Source: Amycolatopsis rubida (lineage in GTDB: Bacteria; Actinomycetota; Actinomycetes; Mycobacteriales; Pseudonocardiaceae). Taken from it: a stretch of DNA of 64,000 bases. Positions 40,835 to 49,584 of the stretch are shown in pieces. The stretch lies in NCBI RefSeq assembly GCF_900115345.1, contig NZ_FOWC01000019.1, positions 96,600 through 160,599 on the forward strand, written 5' to 3'. Below the pieces are notes generated by a model, which searched no databases, had not been told where the DNA came from, and saw only the letters and a program-made list of their open reading frames with translations. How positions within the stretch are numbered: the stretch's first letter is position 1; each line of letters opens with the position of its first letter. The position numbers and the translations under genes are program-made.

Positions 40835-41725
40835 CTACCGGCGGGCGTCGCGTCCCGCGGGTTCCGCTTCCGGCGGTTGCTCTCCGGCCGAGGCGACTGC
40901 CGGTTCGGGTTCGCCGAAGCGAGCGAGTGCGAGGGCGGCGGCCACAGCGAGGACGAACCCGATCAGTGCGACGGCAGCGAACCCAGGCCGCGTCCGGTCG
41001 CCCAGCAGCAGGACGCCGATCAGCGACGGCATGACCGTTTCGCCGAGGACCATCATCGCGGTGGCGGTGGTGACGCTGCCGCGTTGGAGTGCGGTGGCGA
41101 AGAACAGCATGGCCAGCGCGCCCGCGACGGCGACCACGTACAGCGCGGGGTCGCGCAGCAGGTCCAGCGGCGCGAGGCTCGGGATGACCCGGCCCGCCAC
41201 CGCGACCAGTCCGAAGCACAGCCCGGCGACCAGCCCGAGCCCGGCGGTGCGGACGCGATCGCCCGCGCGTCCGGCGAGAAGCCCGGCGACGCCCAGGACA
41301 ACGGCGGCACCGGCCAGCGTGAGCCGGAAACCGAGGCCGACCTCGCTGGAACCCTCGCTTTCCGCCGACGAGCCGAGCAGCGCGAGTCCGGCGACCACGA
41401 CGCCCACGGCGGTCCATTCCCGCACCCCGAGCCGGACGCCGAACACCCGCACCGCGACGGCCGTCACCGCGAGGCTCGCGGCTTGCGTGGCCTGCACGAG
41501 AAACAGCGGCAGGACGTGCAGAGCGGCGATCTGCGCGACGAAGCCGACGCCGTCGAGCAGCAGTCCGACGACGAACTTCCACTGCTTCAGCACCCGGAGC
41601 AGCAAGCGCGGGTCGACCCCGGCACCGCCCTCGTCGGGCGCTGCTTTCGCGGCCACTGCCTGCAGCACCGAAGCGACGCCGTAGGCCACCGCGGACAGCA
41701 GCGCGCACAGAAATCCCCACACCAT
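40835..41725 (-). CDS. DMT/EamA-type multi-pass transporter
   Basis: 296 aa from ATG 41725. About ten hydrophobic segments run through the protein (MVWGFLCALLSAVAYGVASV, LDGVGFVAQIAALHVLPLFL, GLVAGLCFGLVAVAG, GFAAVALIGFVLAVAAALAL), arranged as two five-helix halves with an acidic, Pro-rich cytoplasmic tail. This is typical of drug/metabolite transporter superfamily proteins in actinobacteria. The substrate is unknown. It lies between the iron-regulated exporter and a divergent DinB gene but has no iron box of its own. Confidence 0.85.
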   Translation of the reverse strand: MVWGFLCALLSAVAYGVASVLQAVAAKAAPDEGGAGVDPRLLLRVLKQWKFVVGLLLDGVGFVAQIAALHVLPLFLVQATQAASLAVTAVAVRVFGVRLGVREWTAVGVVVAGLALLGSSAESEGSSEVGLGFRLTLAGAAVVLGVAGLLAGRAGDRVRTAGLGLVAGLCFGLVAVAGRVIPSLAPLDLLRDPALYVVAVAGALAMLFFATALQRGSVTTATAMMVLGETVMPSLIGVLLLGDRTRPGFAAVALIGFVLAVAAALALARFGEPEPAVASAGEQPPEAEPAGRDARR

Positions 41726-41768
41726 GCGGCCGAGACTATTCCTCTCCGGCACCAGTAGGGTCGGGGCC

Positions 41769-42269
41769 ATGGCGGAGAGCGAACGCGTCTGGCCGGATCC
41801 GCTCGACGGCGACGAGATGACCGTGCAGACGCGGTTCCTCGACTTCCTCCGGGCGACCGCGGTGCAGAAGATCACCGGCCTGACCCGGGAGCAGGCGGCC
41901 GCGACACCGCTGCCGAGTTCGCCGCGGACCAGCGCGCTGGGCGTGCTCAAGCACCTGACCGCGGTCGAGCGGTGGTGGCTGGTGATCGAGGCGGGCGGCT
42001 CCGCCGAGCCTTCGCTGTGGCCGGGCTCGCCGGACCCGAGCTGGGACCTGACGCCGGAAGACGACGTCGCGTCGGTGGTCGCGGCTTATCGCGCCGAGCG
42101 GGAACGGGCGGCTTCGGCGCTGGCCGGGCTCACCCCGGAGGACCGCACTCGCCGGTCGGGGGAGTTCACCGTCCGCTGGGTGCTGGCGCACGTCGTGCAG
42201 GAGACCGCGCGGCACACCGGGCACCTCGACGCGCTCCGGGAACTGGCCGACGGCTCCGTGGGGGAGTGA
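41769..42269 (+). CDS. DinB-family protein
   Basis: 166 aa. A four-helix-bundle DinB/mycothiol-transferase-like protein: TALGVLKHLTAVERWW is matched by SALGVLKHLTAVERWWLV here, and the second metal-binding His cluster is in HVVQETARHTGHLDALREL. Members often use mycothiol or other thiols in actinobacteria; the substrate here is unknown. ATG 41769 is close to the divergent DMT gene. A glyoxalase II-like gene follows after 15 bp, which hints at a shared thiol-conjugate detoxification role. Confidence 0.88.
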   Translation: MAESERVWPDPLDGDEMTVQTRFLDFLRATAVQKITGLTREQAAATPLPSSPRTSALGVLKHLTAVERWWLVIEAGGSAEPSLWPGSPDPSWDLTPEDDVASVVAAYRAERERAASALAGLTPEDRTRRSGEFTVRWVLAHVVQETARHTGHLDALRELADGSVGE

Positions 42270-42284
42270 CGTTACGCTGCGGGC

Positions 42285-42995
42285 ATGGCAGACCAGCTCT
42301 ACTTCCGCCAACTGCTCGCCGGCCGCGATTTCGCCGTCGGGGACCCGGTCGCGACCCAGATGGTGAACTTCGCTTACCTGATCGGGGACCGGGAATCGGG
42401 CGAGGCGGTGCTGGTCGACCCGGCGTACGCGGTCGGCGACCTGGTGGAGACGCTGGAAGCCGACGGGATGCGGCTGACCGGCGTGCTCGCGACGCATCAC
42501 CACCCCGACCACGTCGGCGGCGACATGATGGGCTTCTCGCTGCCCGGGATCGCGGAACTGCTCGCGCTGCGGCCGGTGCCGATCCACGTCAACGCGCGGG
42601 AAAGCGAATGGGTGCGCCGGGTGACCGGCGTGTCGGACACCGACCTGCGCGCGCACGAGCACGACGACGTCGTGACGGTCGGCTCGATCGACATCCGGCT
42701 GCTCCACACGCCCGGGCACACGCCGGGCAGCCAGTGTTTCCTGGTCGGCGACCGGCTGGTCTCCGGGGACACGCTGTTCCTGGAGGGCTGCGGCCGGACC
42801 GACTTCCCCGGCGGCGACGCGGACGCCATTTTCCGCAGCCTGCAATGGCTGGCGACGCTGCCGGGCGATCCCGTGGTGTATCCGGGACACCAGTACTCGC
42901 CAGAGTCTTCGGCGTCGTTGTCGCGGGTGAAGAGTTCGAATTTCGTGTTCCGGCCCCGGTCGCTCGAGGAATGGCGGATGATGTTCGGCGGCTGA
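42285..42995 (+). CDS. Metallo-beta-lactamase-fold hydrolase (glyoxalase II/persulfide dioxygenase-like)
   Basis: 236 aa. The zinc/iron site THHHPDHVGGD is followed by LLHTPGHTPGSQCF, SGDTLFLEGCGRTDFPGGD and VYPGHQYS, the full set of metal ligands of the glyoxalase II/ETHE1 branch. It likely hydrolyses a thioester or oxidises a persulfide in the cytoplasm. Co-transcription with the DinB gene is likely given the 15-bp gap, and a sulfonate operon starts about 400 bp downstream. Confidence 0.88.
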   Translation: MADQLYFRQLLAGRDFAVGDPVATQMVNFAYLIGDRESGEAVLVDPAYAVGDLVETLEADGMRLTGVLATHHHPDHVGGDMMGFSLPGIAELLALRPVPIHVNARESEWVRRVTGVSDTDLRAHEHDDVVTVGSIDIRLLHTPGHTPGSQCFLVGDRLVSGDTLFLEGCGRTDFPGGDADAIFRSLQWLATLPGDPVVYPGHQYSPESSASLSRVKSSNFVFRPRSLEEWRMMFGG

Positions 42996-43390
42996 GCCGG
43001 GTTTCGGTCCGGGCCGCCGCCGATTCGGCTCGGTGCGCATCGCCGGAGGACGGCGGGTCCGGCCGGTTGATTGTGCGTTCGCCGCGGCGGCGGTGCGGCA
43101 GGTTGCCCGCGGGCTGCGGCGGGGTGCGCGCCGCGGGTTCGGGTTCGGGGCGAAGAGCGCTTGCTGTGCGCGGGAAAAGAACATAGTGATCTTGTACCGC
43201 ACGGCACCGACAATTTCGTGACGATCGAGCGCCGGTGGTCGGCAGCGGACCGGGAAACCCGTCCCGCATCCCGGGCATCCGGGTGCCCGCCCGAGGAACA
43301 AACCCCGTACACCGCCGCACGGATTCCAGTGCGTGAGAGCCGTCCGGCACGACATTGACTTCACCCGTCCGGGGATCGAAGCTCGGGGAC
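42996..43390. other. Upstream region of the sulfonate operon
   Basis: About 395 bp with no convincing gene. It includes lower-GC patches (AACATAGTGATCTTGTACCG at 43181-43200) that probably hold the promoter of the leader peptide and ssu genes. No further structure is clear to me. Confidence 0.45.
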
Positions 43391-43474
43391 ATGAAGCGCG
43401 GCGTCCTCCTCGTGTGCCGCCTGCACGTCGACCTCCGGCAGCAGGCGAGCGCGGTCTGTCTGTCCCGCCGCTGA
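43391..43474 (+). CDS. Cys-containing leader peptide upstream of the ssu operon
   Basis: A 27-residue ORF starting at ATG 43391, too short for routine calling, with two Cys codons: MKRGVLLVCRLHVDLRQQAS then AVCLSRR. The RxHVDLxRQxSxxC core is the hallmark of the small leader peptides found before sulfur and cysteine genes in actinobacteria, thought to sense cysteine supply by ribosome stalling. It is 42 bp before the permease start, and no other gene intervenes. Confidence 0.85.
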   Translation: MKRGVLLVCRLHVDLRQQASAVCLSRR

Positions 43475-43515
43475 ATTCCGTTTCCTGAACCGAAAACCCC
43501 ACCCGGGAGAAATCC

Positions 43516-44331
43516 GTGTCGATTTCCACCACGGGCGTGCTGCCGCGCGCCGAAACGGCCGCGCCGAAACGCGCGCCGCGGCGGCGGCTGCCGTCGCCGC
43601 GCCGCTGGATCAGCCCGGTCGCGCTGGTCGCGGCGTGGCAGATCGCCAGCTCGACCGGCGCGTTGCCGCCCGACAAGCTCAGCTCGCCCTGGACTGTCCT
43701 GCAAGCCGGTGCCGACGTCGCCCGCAGCGGCGAACTCGGCAGCGCTTTCGTGGTTTCGCTGGGCCGCGTCGGCGCGGGATTCGCGCTCGGGGCGCTCGCC
43801 GGCCTAGTACTCGGGGCCGTCGCGGGGTTGTCGCGCTGGGGCGAGGCGCTGGTCGATCCGCCGGTGCAGATGCTGCGGACCTTGCCCTTCCTCGGGCTGA
43901 TCCCGTTGTTCATCCTGTGGTTCGGGATCGGCGAAGAGACCAAGATCTTCCTGGTCGCGTTGGGCGTGGCGTTTCCGCTGTATTTGAATGTCCACTCGGG
44001 AATCCGCACCGCCGATCCGCAGCTCGTGGAAGCCGCGCGGGCGCTGGGATTCACCCGCGCCGAACGGCTGTGGCACGTCGTCCTGCCGGGTGCCTTGCCG
44101 CCGGCGCTGGTCGGGCTGCGGCAGTCGCTCGGGGTCGCGTGGCTGGCGCTGATCGTGGGCGAGACGGTCAACGCGGACGCCGGGATCGGTTATCTCATCA
44201 ACAATGCCCGCGAGTTCCTGCGCACCGACGTCGTGGTGGTCGGGCTCGTGGTCTACGCCGTGCTGGGCCTCGTCACCGACGCGCTCGTCCGGCTGCTCGA
44301 AAGGAGGGCCCTGCGATGGCGAGCCCAGTAG
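43516..44331 (+). CDS. ssuC: Aliphatic sulfonate ABC transporter permease
   Basis: 271 aa from GTG 43516, preceded by GGGAGA. Six hydrophobic segments and the EAA loop (EAARALGFTRAERLWHVVLPGALP) mark a SsuC/TauC-type inner-membrane permease. The Arg-rich N-terminus (PKRAPRRRLPSPRRW) is cytoplasmic. Its stop overlaps the ATPase gene by 16 bp. It forms the channel of the SsuABC importer for alkanesulfonates, with SsuD releasing sulfite from them. Confidence 0.93.
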   Translation: MSISTTGVLPRAETAAPKRAPRRRLPSPRRWISPVALVAAWQIASSTGALPPDKLSSPWTVLQAGADVARSGELGSAFVVSLGRVGAGFALGALAGLVLGAVAGLSRWGEALVDPPVQMLRTLPFLGLIPLFILWFGIGEETKIFLVALGVAFPLYLNVHSGIRTADPQLVEAARALGFTRAERLWHVVLPGALPPALVGLRQSLGVAWLALIVGETVNADAGIGYLINNAREFLRTDVVVVGLVVYAVLGLVTDALVRLLERRALRWRAQ

Positions 44332-45020
44332 TCGAAGTCCGTGACCTCACGAAGAAATTCGGGAACCGTACTGTCCTCGCCGGACTCGACCTGGACATCG
44401 CCCGCGGCGAATTCGTCGCGTTGCTCGGGCGGAGCGGATCCGGGAAGTCGACGCTGCTGAAGGTGCTGGCCGGGCTGGACCAGGAGATCGAGGGCACAGC
44501 CAGCGTCGACGGGACGGTTTCCGTCGCGTTCCAGCAGCCGCGGTTGCTGCCGTGGCGCAAGGTCTGGCACAACATCGTGCTCGGCCTGCGTCAGGACAAC
44601 GACCGCGCGGTCGCGGAGAAAGCGCTGGCCGAGGTGCGGCTGGCCGAGCATGCCGGCAAGTGGCCGCTCACGCTGTCCGGCGGTGAGGCGCAACGGGTTT
44701 CGCTCGCCAGGGCATTGGTCCGCGAGCCGGATCTGCTGCTCCTGGACGAACCGTTCGGCGCGCTCGACGCGTTGACCCGGCTGGCGATGCACCGGCTGGT
44801 CGAGGATCTGTGGCGCAAGCATGAGCCCGCCGTGCTGCTGGTGACTCACGACGTCGACGAAGCTCTGGTGCTCGCCGACCGGATCCTCGTCCTCGGCGAG
44901 GGGCACATCGTCGCCGAACACGTTCTCGGCCAGCCGCGTCCGCGGAAGGCCGCCGACAATGCCGAGGTACGCAGCCGCGTCCTGGCTGATCTGGGAGTGA
45001 CCGAAGGTGCACCTGCGTAA
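44316..45020 (+). CDS. ssuB: Aliphatic sulfonate ABC transporter ATP-binding protein
   Basis: 234 aa; the ATG follows AAAGGAGG. Walker A LLGRSGSGKSTLLKVL, Q-loop FQQPRLLPW, signature LSGGEAQRVSLARAL, Walker B LLLLDEPFGALD and switch His VTHDVDEAL are complete and of the nitrate/sulfonate/taurine subfamily. It powers SsuC. It overlaps both neighbours, so the operon is tightly coupled. Confidence 0.94.
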   Translation: MASPVVEVRDLTKKFGNRTVLAGLDLDIARGEFVALLGRSGSGKSTLLKVLAGLDQEIEGTASVDGTVSVAFQQPRLLPWRKVWHNIVLGLRQDNDRAVAEKALAEVRLAEHAGKWPLTLSGGEAQRVSLARALVREPDLLLLDEPFGALDALTRLAMHRLVEDLWRKHEPAVLLVTHDVDEALVLADRILVLGEGHIVAEHVLGQPRPRKAADNAEVRSRVLADLGVTEGAPA

Positions 45021-46017
45021 CGTCCTGGCCGCAGCGCTTCTGCTGACCGGGCTCGCCGCTTGCTCGTCGTCCGCTTCGGACGGTCGCGCGCCGGTTCCCG
45101 CCGTGGTTTCGCCTGCGGAGCTGAAGAAGGTCACGCTGCGTGTCGGTGATCAGAAGGGCGGGGTGAAATCCCTGCTCACCGCGGCGAATCAGCTGAACGG
45201 CGCGCCGTACCGGATCGAATGGTCCACGTTCACTTCCGGGCCGCCCTTGCTGGAGGCGGCTTCGGCGGGGGCGATCGACGTCGGCCGGGTCGGCAATACG
45301 CCGCCGATTTTCGCGGCGGCGTCGAAGGCGAAGATCTCCGTGGTGAGTGTGGCGAAGAGCAATGTGGAGCGGGAAACCATTCTGGTGCCGCCGGATTCGC
45401 CGCTGCCGGACGTCGCGTCCCTGCGCGGCAAGACGGTCGGAGTCGCGAAGGGGAGTTCGGCGCACGGGCAGCTGCTCAACACGCTGAAGAAGGCTGGTCT
45501 CTCCACAAAGGACATCAAGATCGCGTTCCTGCAACCGTCCGAGGCGTTCGCCGCGTTCACCCAGCATCAGATCGACGCGTGGGCGATCTGGGACCCGTAC
45601 ACCGCGCAGGCCCAGATCGACGCCCACGCCCGGGTGCTCGCCGACGGCCGCGGCGCGTCCAACGGGCTCGCCTTCGAGACCGCCAGCACGACCGCGCTGG
45701 CCGACCCGGGCAAGAACTCGGCGATCAGGGATTTCGTGCAGCGCGTGGTGAAAGCCCAGCTCTGGTCCAACTCGCATACCGACGAATGGGCGCGCGCGTG
45801 GGCGGCCGAAACCGGGTTGAAGCCGGAGGTGGCGAAGAAGGCCGTCTCCGCCGGACGGGACCGGCCGATTCCGCTGGACGATGCCGTCGTCGCGTCCGAG
45901 CAACAGCTCTCCGACGCGTTCGCGAACGAGGGCACGCTGCCCGGGAAGGTCGACTTCGCGGCGTTCGTCGACCGCCGTTACGGGCCCGACATCGAGGCCG
46001 CGAGGAGGAACGGATGA
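45007..46017 (+). CDS. ssuA: Sulfonate-binding lipoprotein
   Basis: 336 aa from GTG 45007. A lipoprotein signal peptide (VLAAALLLTGLAAC, lipobox LAAC with lipid Cys at about residue 19) precedes a periplasmic-binding fold of the SsuA/TauA group: LRVGDQKGGVKSLLTAA, GAIDVGRVGNTPPIF, LRGKTVGVAKGSSAHGQLL, WAIWDPYTAQAQ. It is tethered outside the membrane and delivers alkanesulfonates to SsuBC. It overlaps ssuB by 14 bp and ssuD by ATGA. Confidence 0.93.
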   Translation: MHLRNVLAAALLLTGLAACSSSASDGRAPVPAVVSPAELKKVTLRVGDQKGGVKSLLTAANQLNGAPYRIEWSTFTSGPPLLEAASAGAIDVGRVGNTPPIFAAASKAKISVVSVAKSNVERETILVPPDSPLPDVASLRGKTVGVAKGSSAHGQLLNTLKKAGLSTKDIKIAFLQPSEAFAAFTQHQIDAWAIWDPYTAQAQIDAHARVLADGRGASNGLAFETASTTALADPGKNSAIRDFVQRVVKAQLWSNSHTDEWARAWAAETGLKPEVAKKAVSAGRDRPIPLDDAVVASEQQLSDAFANEGTLPGKVDFAAFVDRRYGPDIEAARRNG

Positions 46018-47198
46018 GCCTGAAACTGCACTGGTTCCTGCCGACCGCCGGGGACGGCCGGACGATCGTGGAACGCTTCCACGCCAACAAATCCCAGGGC
46101 CCGAGCGCGCAGCGGCCCGCGGATCTGGACTATCTCGCGCAGGTCGCCCGCGCGGCCGAGCGGCTGGGCTTCGAGGGCGTGCTGACGCCGACCGGCACCT
46201 GGTGCGAGGACGCCTGGCTGACCACCGCCGCGCTGATCCGCGAGACGAGCAGGCTGAAGTTCCTGGTCGCGTTCCGGCCGGGCGTCATCTCGCCGACGCT
46301 CGCCGCGCAGATGGCCGGCACGTTCCAGCGGCTGTCCGGGGGCCGGGTCCTGCTGAACATCGTGACCGGCGGCGACGCGATCGAACAGCGTCGTTTCGGC
46401 GACTGGCACGACCACGACGCCCGTTACGCCCGGACCGACGAGTTCTTGTCCGTCGTGCGCGGGGTGTGGTCGGGCAAACCGTTCGACTTCGCGGGCGACC
46501 ACCTGCGGGTCGAAGGCGCCACGACGCTCGCCGCGCCGGATCCGGTGCCGCCGCTGTACTTCGGCGGTTCCTCGGCGGCGGCGCTCCCGGTCGCCGCCCG
46601 GCACGCCGACGTCTACCTGACCTGGGGCGAACCGCCCGCGCAGGTCGCGGAGAAGATCGGCAAGGTGCGGGAACTGGCGGAGAAGGAAGGACGCGCGGTC
46701 CGGTTCGGGGTCCGGCTGCACACGATCGCGCGCGACACGTCGGCGGAGGCTTGGGCGGAGGCGCAGAAGCTGCTCGATGCGTTGGGCCCGGAGCAGATCG
46801 CCAAGGCGCAGTCGCAGCTGGCGGCGAGCGAGTCGGTGGGGCAGCAGCGGATGGTCGCGCTGCACGGCGGCCGAGCCGCGACGACGGCGCGGGATCTGGA
46901 GATCCATCCGCGTCTGTGGGCTGGGATCGGCCTGGTCCGCGGGGGCGCGGGGACGGCGCTGGTGGGCAGTTACGCGGAGATCGCGGACTTGATCGAGGAG
47001 TACCACGAGGCCGGGGTCTCGGAGTTCGTGCTGTCCGGGTATCCGCATTTGGAGGAGGCGTACTGGTTCGGGGAGGGAGTGCGGCCGGAGCTGGCGCGGC
47101 GCGGGTTGCTGGACGAGGGGGCGGCGGCGGAGCGGACGGTGCCGGGGGTGCGGGCGGAGCCGGCGGTGCAGGGGGAGCGGGCGGTGGCTGCTCAGTAG
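46014..47198 (+). CDS. ssuD: FMNH2-dependent alkanesulfonate monooxygenase
   Basis: 394 aa, ATG with GAGGAGG upstream. It is a bacterial luciferase-like TIM-barrel enzyme: LKLHWFLPTAGDGRT, GVLTPTGTWCEDAWL, FRPGVISPTLAAQMAGTFQ, LLNIVTGGD and GSYAEIADLIEEYHEAG are SsuD hallmarks. It oxidises C1-C10 alkanesulfonates to aldehydes and sulfite, using FMNH2 from a separate reductase (SsuE) that is not encoded here. The C-terminal tail after about 365 (AAAERTVPGVRAEPAV) is low-complexity. Confidence 0.94.
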   Translation: MSLKLHWFLPTAGDGRTIVERFHANKSQGPSAQRPADLDYLAQVARAAERLGFEGVLTPTGTWCEDAWLTTAALIRETSRLKFLVAFRPGVISPTLAAQMAGTFQRLSGGRVLLNIVTGGDAIEQRRFGDWHDHDARYARTDEFLSVVRGVWSGKPFDFAGDHLRVEGATTLAAPDPVPPLYFGGSSAAALPVAARHADVYLTWGEPPAQVAEKIGKVRELAEKEGRAVRFGVRLHTIARDTSAEAWAEAQKLLDALGPEQIAKAQSQLAASESVGQQRMVALHGGRAATTARDLEIHPRLWAGIGLVRGGAGTALVGSYAEIADLIEEYHEAGVSEFVLSGYPHLEEAYWFGEGVRPELARRGLLDEGAAAERTVPGVRAEPAVQGERAVAAQ

Positions 47199-47207
47199 GG
47201 GGATCGC

Positions 47208-47470
47208 CACTCACGAGTCTCCGTACTGGCCAGAGCGGCGGGGTCGGTGGTGCGTTCGGCAAGGCGGGTCTTTCGGGTGCCTGTGCCGGTGACGGCCGGG
47301 CGGACGCGCACGGGTTCTCGCGTTGCCGGGGTGGTCGCGGTGCTCGTGAGTGGCGTTGCCGGTTCTAACCGGCACAAACACTCACGAGTCTCCGCGCCGG
47401 CCGGGGCGGCGGGGCCGGTGGTGCGCCAGCCTGGGAGTCGTGAGCTAGAACCGGGATGAACACTCACGAG
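47208..47470. repeat. Cluster of CACTCACGAG inverted repeats
   Basis: The 10-mer CACTCACGAG occurs at 47208-47217, 47379-47388 and 47461-47470, and its complement CTCGTGAGTG at 47343-47352. Two copies are followed by TCTCCG and then similar GC-rich tracts (GGCGGGG and GGTGGTGCG), so the spacer is partly duplicated too. GGTTCTAACCGG and TAGAACCGG sit beside the 10-mers. The block fills the region between the convergent ssuD and GntR genes and may act as a bidirectional terminator. A related pair is at 60239-60284. Confidence 0.75.
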
Positions 47471-48186
47471 AGCAGGTGGGGCACTTCGTTCCGGCGGCGC
47501 AGCGCGAGGTGCATCGTCGCGCGGCCGCCGAGTTCGAGGTCGTCTTCGAGGGCCTTCAGCGCGGTCTGGCCACCGAAACCGAGCTGGTCGACGAGGTGGC
47601 GGTGGGTGGTCGCCAGGTGGGCGGCGGAGGACTCGGCGCGGATGGTCGCGAGCATGCAGTTCAGTTCGTTCGCGCAGGCCCGGTGCGCCGCCAGCACGCG
47701 GGGGTTTCCGCTGGCCGCCACGATTTCCGTGTGCACCGCGCTGTGCGCCTCGATCACGTGCCGCCACGGCGTTTCGGCGGTCATCGCTTCGAGCCGCCGC
47801 ACCGCCTCGTCCACCGCGTCGAAGTTCGCGTTCTGCAGCAGGGCGAGCCGGAGCGCGCCGAGTTCCAGGATTGAGCGGTACGAGCACATCGCGTCGATGC
47901 GTTCGGTCGTCACCGCGGGGACGACGATCCCCTTGTTGCGCTGGTGTTCGAGGAGGCCCTCGGACACCAGCGTCTGCAGGCCGGACCGCACCGAATGCCG
48001 TCCGGCGCCGAAGCGGGCGCTCAGCGATTCCTCGGTGAGCCGCGTCCCGGGTTCGAGGAGGCCGTCCAGAAGGTCGTCGCGGAGGGCTTGCGCGATGCTT
48101 CCCGGCGTACTGCCCGCCTGTTCGCGCACTTCGCCACTCGTTTCAGCAGAACTTCCCACAGCGACTGCCGATCTTACCGCCGTCAC
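47464..48186 (-). CDS. GntR-family (FCD) transcriptional regulator
   Basis: 240 aa from a GTG overlapping the oxidase stop. The N-terminal winged helix (SIAQALRDDLLDGLLEPGTRLTEE..LSARFGAGRHSVRSGLQTL) precedes an all-helical FCD ligand-binding domain with spaced His and Asp residues (IEAHSAVHTEIVAAS, ATTHRHLVDQL). FCD proteins sense carboxylates such as lactate or gluconate, often through a metal ion. Being the second gene of the oxidase operon it probably autoregulates it; the palindrome at 49570-49584 is a candidate operator. Confidence 0.9.
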   Translation of the reverse strand: MTAVRSAVAVGSSAETSGEVREQAGSTPGSIAQALRDDLLDGLLEPGTRLTEESLSARFGAGRHSVRSGLQTLVSEGLLEHQRNKGIVVPAVTTERIDAMCSYRSILELGALRLALLQNANFDAVDEAVRRLEAMTAETPWRHVIEAHSAVHTEIVAASGNPRVLAAHRACANELNCMLATIRAESSAAHLATTHRHLVDQLGFGGQTALKALEDDLELGGRATMHLALRRRNEVPHLLS

Positions 48187-49445
48187 AGCCGGACAGGCAG
48201 CCGCAGGGAGGCGTGTTCGGCGCTGATCTCGTCGGTACGTGTGACGCCGAGAAGCCGCAGCGTCCGCACGTACTCGGCGCGGAGGATCTCGATCGCGCGC
48301 TCGACGCCTTGCTCGCCCGCCGCCATCAGGCCGTACAGGTAGGCCCGGCCGACCATCGCCGCCGACGCGCCCAAGGCCCGTGCCGCGACCAGGTCGGCAC
48401 CAGTGCGGATGCCGGTGTCGAGGATGACCTCGCAGTCGTCCCCGACAGCGTCCACGACGCGCGGCAGCAGTTCGAGCGGGGTCGGCGCGCGGTCGAGCTG
48501 GCGGCCGCCGTGGTTCGAGAGCACCAGGGCGTCAACGCCGCAAGCAGCCATCTCCTTGGCGTCCGCGACGCTCTGAATCCCTTTGACGATCAGCTTTCCC
48601 GGCCACAGCCCGCGCAGCCACCGCAGGTCTTCGACGGTCAGCGACGGGTCGAACATCGTCCCGATCAGCTCCTCGACCGTGCCGTCGAAGTTGGTCAGCG
48701 CGGCGAACCGCAACGGTTCGGTGGTCAGCAGGTTCATCCACCAGGACGGCCGGACCGCGATCCCGGCGAGCGTGCGGACGGTCAGCGTCGGCGGGATCGT
48801 CAGCCCATTCCGGACATCGCGCATCCGCGCCCCGCCGATCGGGGTGTCGACCGTGAGAACGAGCGCTTCGTACCCGGCTTGAGCTGCGCGTTCGACGAGT
48901 GCTTCGCTCGCGGCGCGGTCTTTCCAGAGGTAGAGCTGGAACCACTGCCGCGCGGACGGCGCGCAGGACCGGACGTCTTCGAGATCGGTGGTTCCCATCG
49001 TCGAGAGCACGTACGGGATCCCGGCGCGGGCAGCCGCGCGGGCGACGGCGATCTCGCCTTCGTGGTGCATCATGCGCGTGAAACCGGTGGGCGCCAGCAC
49101 AAGCGGCAGCGCGGACTGTCCACCGAGGACGGAAGTCGCCGGGTTCACCTCGGTGACGTCCTGCAGCACGCGCGGATGCAACTCGACGTTCTCGAAGGCC
49201 CGCCGCGCCCGGCCGAGGCTGATTTCCTGCTCCGCCGCGCCGTCGACGTAGTCGAAAACCGGCCGGGGTGTGCGGCGGCGCGCGATGGTGCGCAGGTCGT
49301 CGACGGTGTGCGCGGTGGCGAGGCGGCGCTCGCGGACGTCGAACCGGGGCTGCCGGAATTTGAGCAGCGGCCGGATCTCCGACGGCCGGGGCAGCCGCCG
49401 CTTGATCGCCCGCCGGGGCAGGTGCTCCGGTTCGAACGTGGTCAT
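48183..49445 (-). CDS. FMN-dependent alpha-hydroxy-acid dehydrogenase (LldD-like)
   Basis: 420 aa; ATG 49445 follows AGGAGG. The (S)-2-hydroxy-acid oxidase TIM barrel is clear: FDYVDGAAEQEISL, LAPTGFTRMMHHEGEIAVAR, WFQLYLWKDR, LTVDTPIGGARMRD, then LIVKGIQSVADAKEMAACGVDALVLSNHGGRQLD with the catalytic His, and ILDTGIRTGADLVAARALGA for phosphate binding. It oxidises lactate, mandelate or a similar acid and passes electrons to quinone or oxygen. The N-terminal Arg-rich part (RRAIKRRLPRPSEIR) is longer than in short oxidases. GntR follows in the same operon. Confidence 0.92.
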   Translation of the reverse strand: MTTFEPEHLPRRAIKRRLPRPSEIRPLLKFRQPRFDVRERRLATAHTVDDLRTIARRRTPRPVFDYVDGAAEQEISLGRARRAFENVELHPRVLQDVTEVNPATSVLGGQSALPLVLAPTGFTRMMHHEGEIAVARAAARAGIPYVLSTMGTTDLEDVRSCAPSARQWFQLYLWKDRAASEALVERAAQAGYEALVLTVDTPIGGARMRDVRNGLTIPPTLTVRTLAGIAVRPSWWMNLLTTEPLRFAALTNFDGTVEELIGTMFDPSLTVEDLRWLRGLWPGKLIVKGIQSVADAKEMAACGVDALVLSNHGGRQLDRAPTPLELLPRVVDAVGDDCEVILDTGIRTGADLVAARALGASAAMVGRAYLYGLMAAGEQGVERAIEILRAEYVRTLRLLGVTRTDEISAEHASLRLPVRL

Positions 49446-49569
49446 CCGCTGCCTCCTGGCCGCCGAGAAAATCGGTACACAATCGCAAGCCGGTGAACTG
49501 TGTGCTGCACCAGTGTTTCCGGAACTCCTGTGCAGGCTGAGTGAAGCATGGCCCCTTCGAGAGTGCAAG

Positions 49570-49584
49570 GATTGTGACACAATC
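49570..49584. promoter_or_regulatory. Candidate GntR operator upstream of the LldD operon
   Basis: GATTGTGACACAATC is a perfect 15-bp palindrome with the GT...AC core seen in FCD-type GntR operators. It is about 125 bp before the LldD start codon and just touches the end of the LuxR gene. A partial match, GATTGTG in the antisense direction, is at 49478-49484. Confidence 0.55.

Noticed and set aside
47208..47470. CRISPR array
   Set aside because: The repeat is only 10 bp, spacing is irregular and orientation is mixed; it is a dispersed inverted-repeat block.
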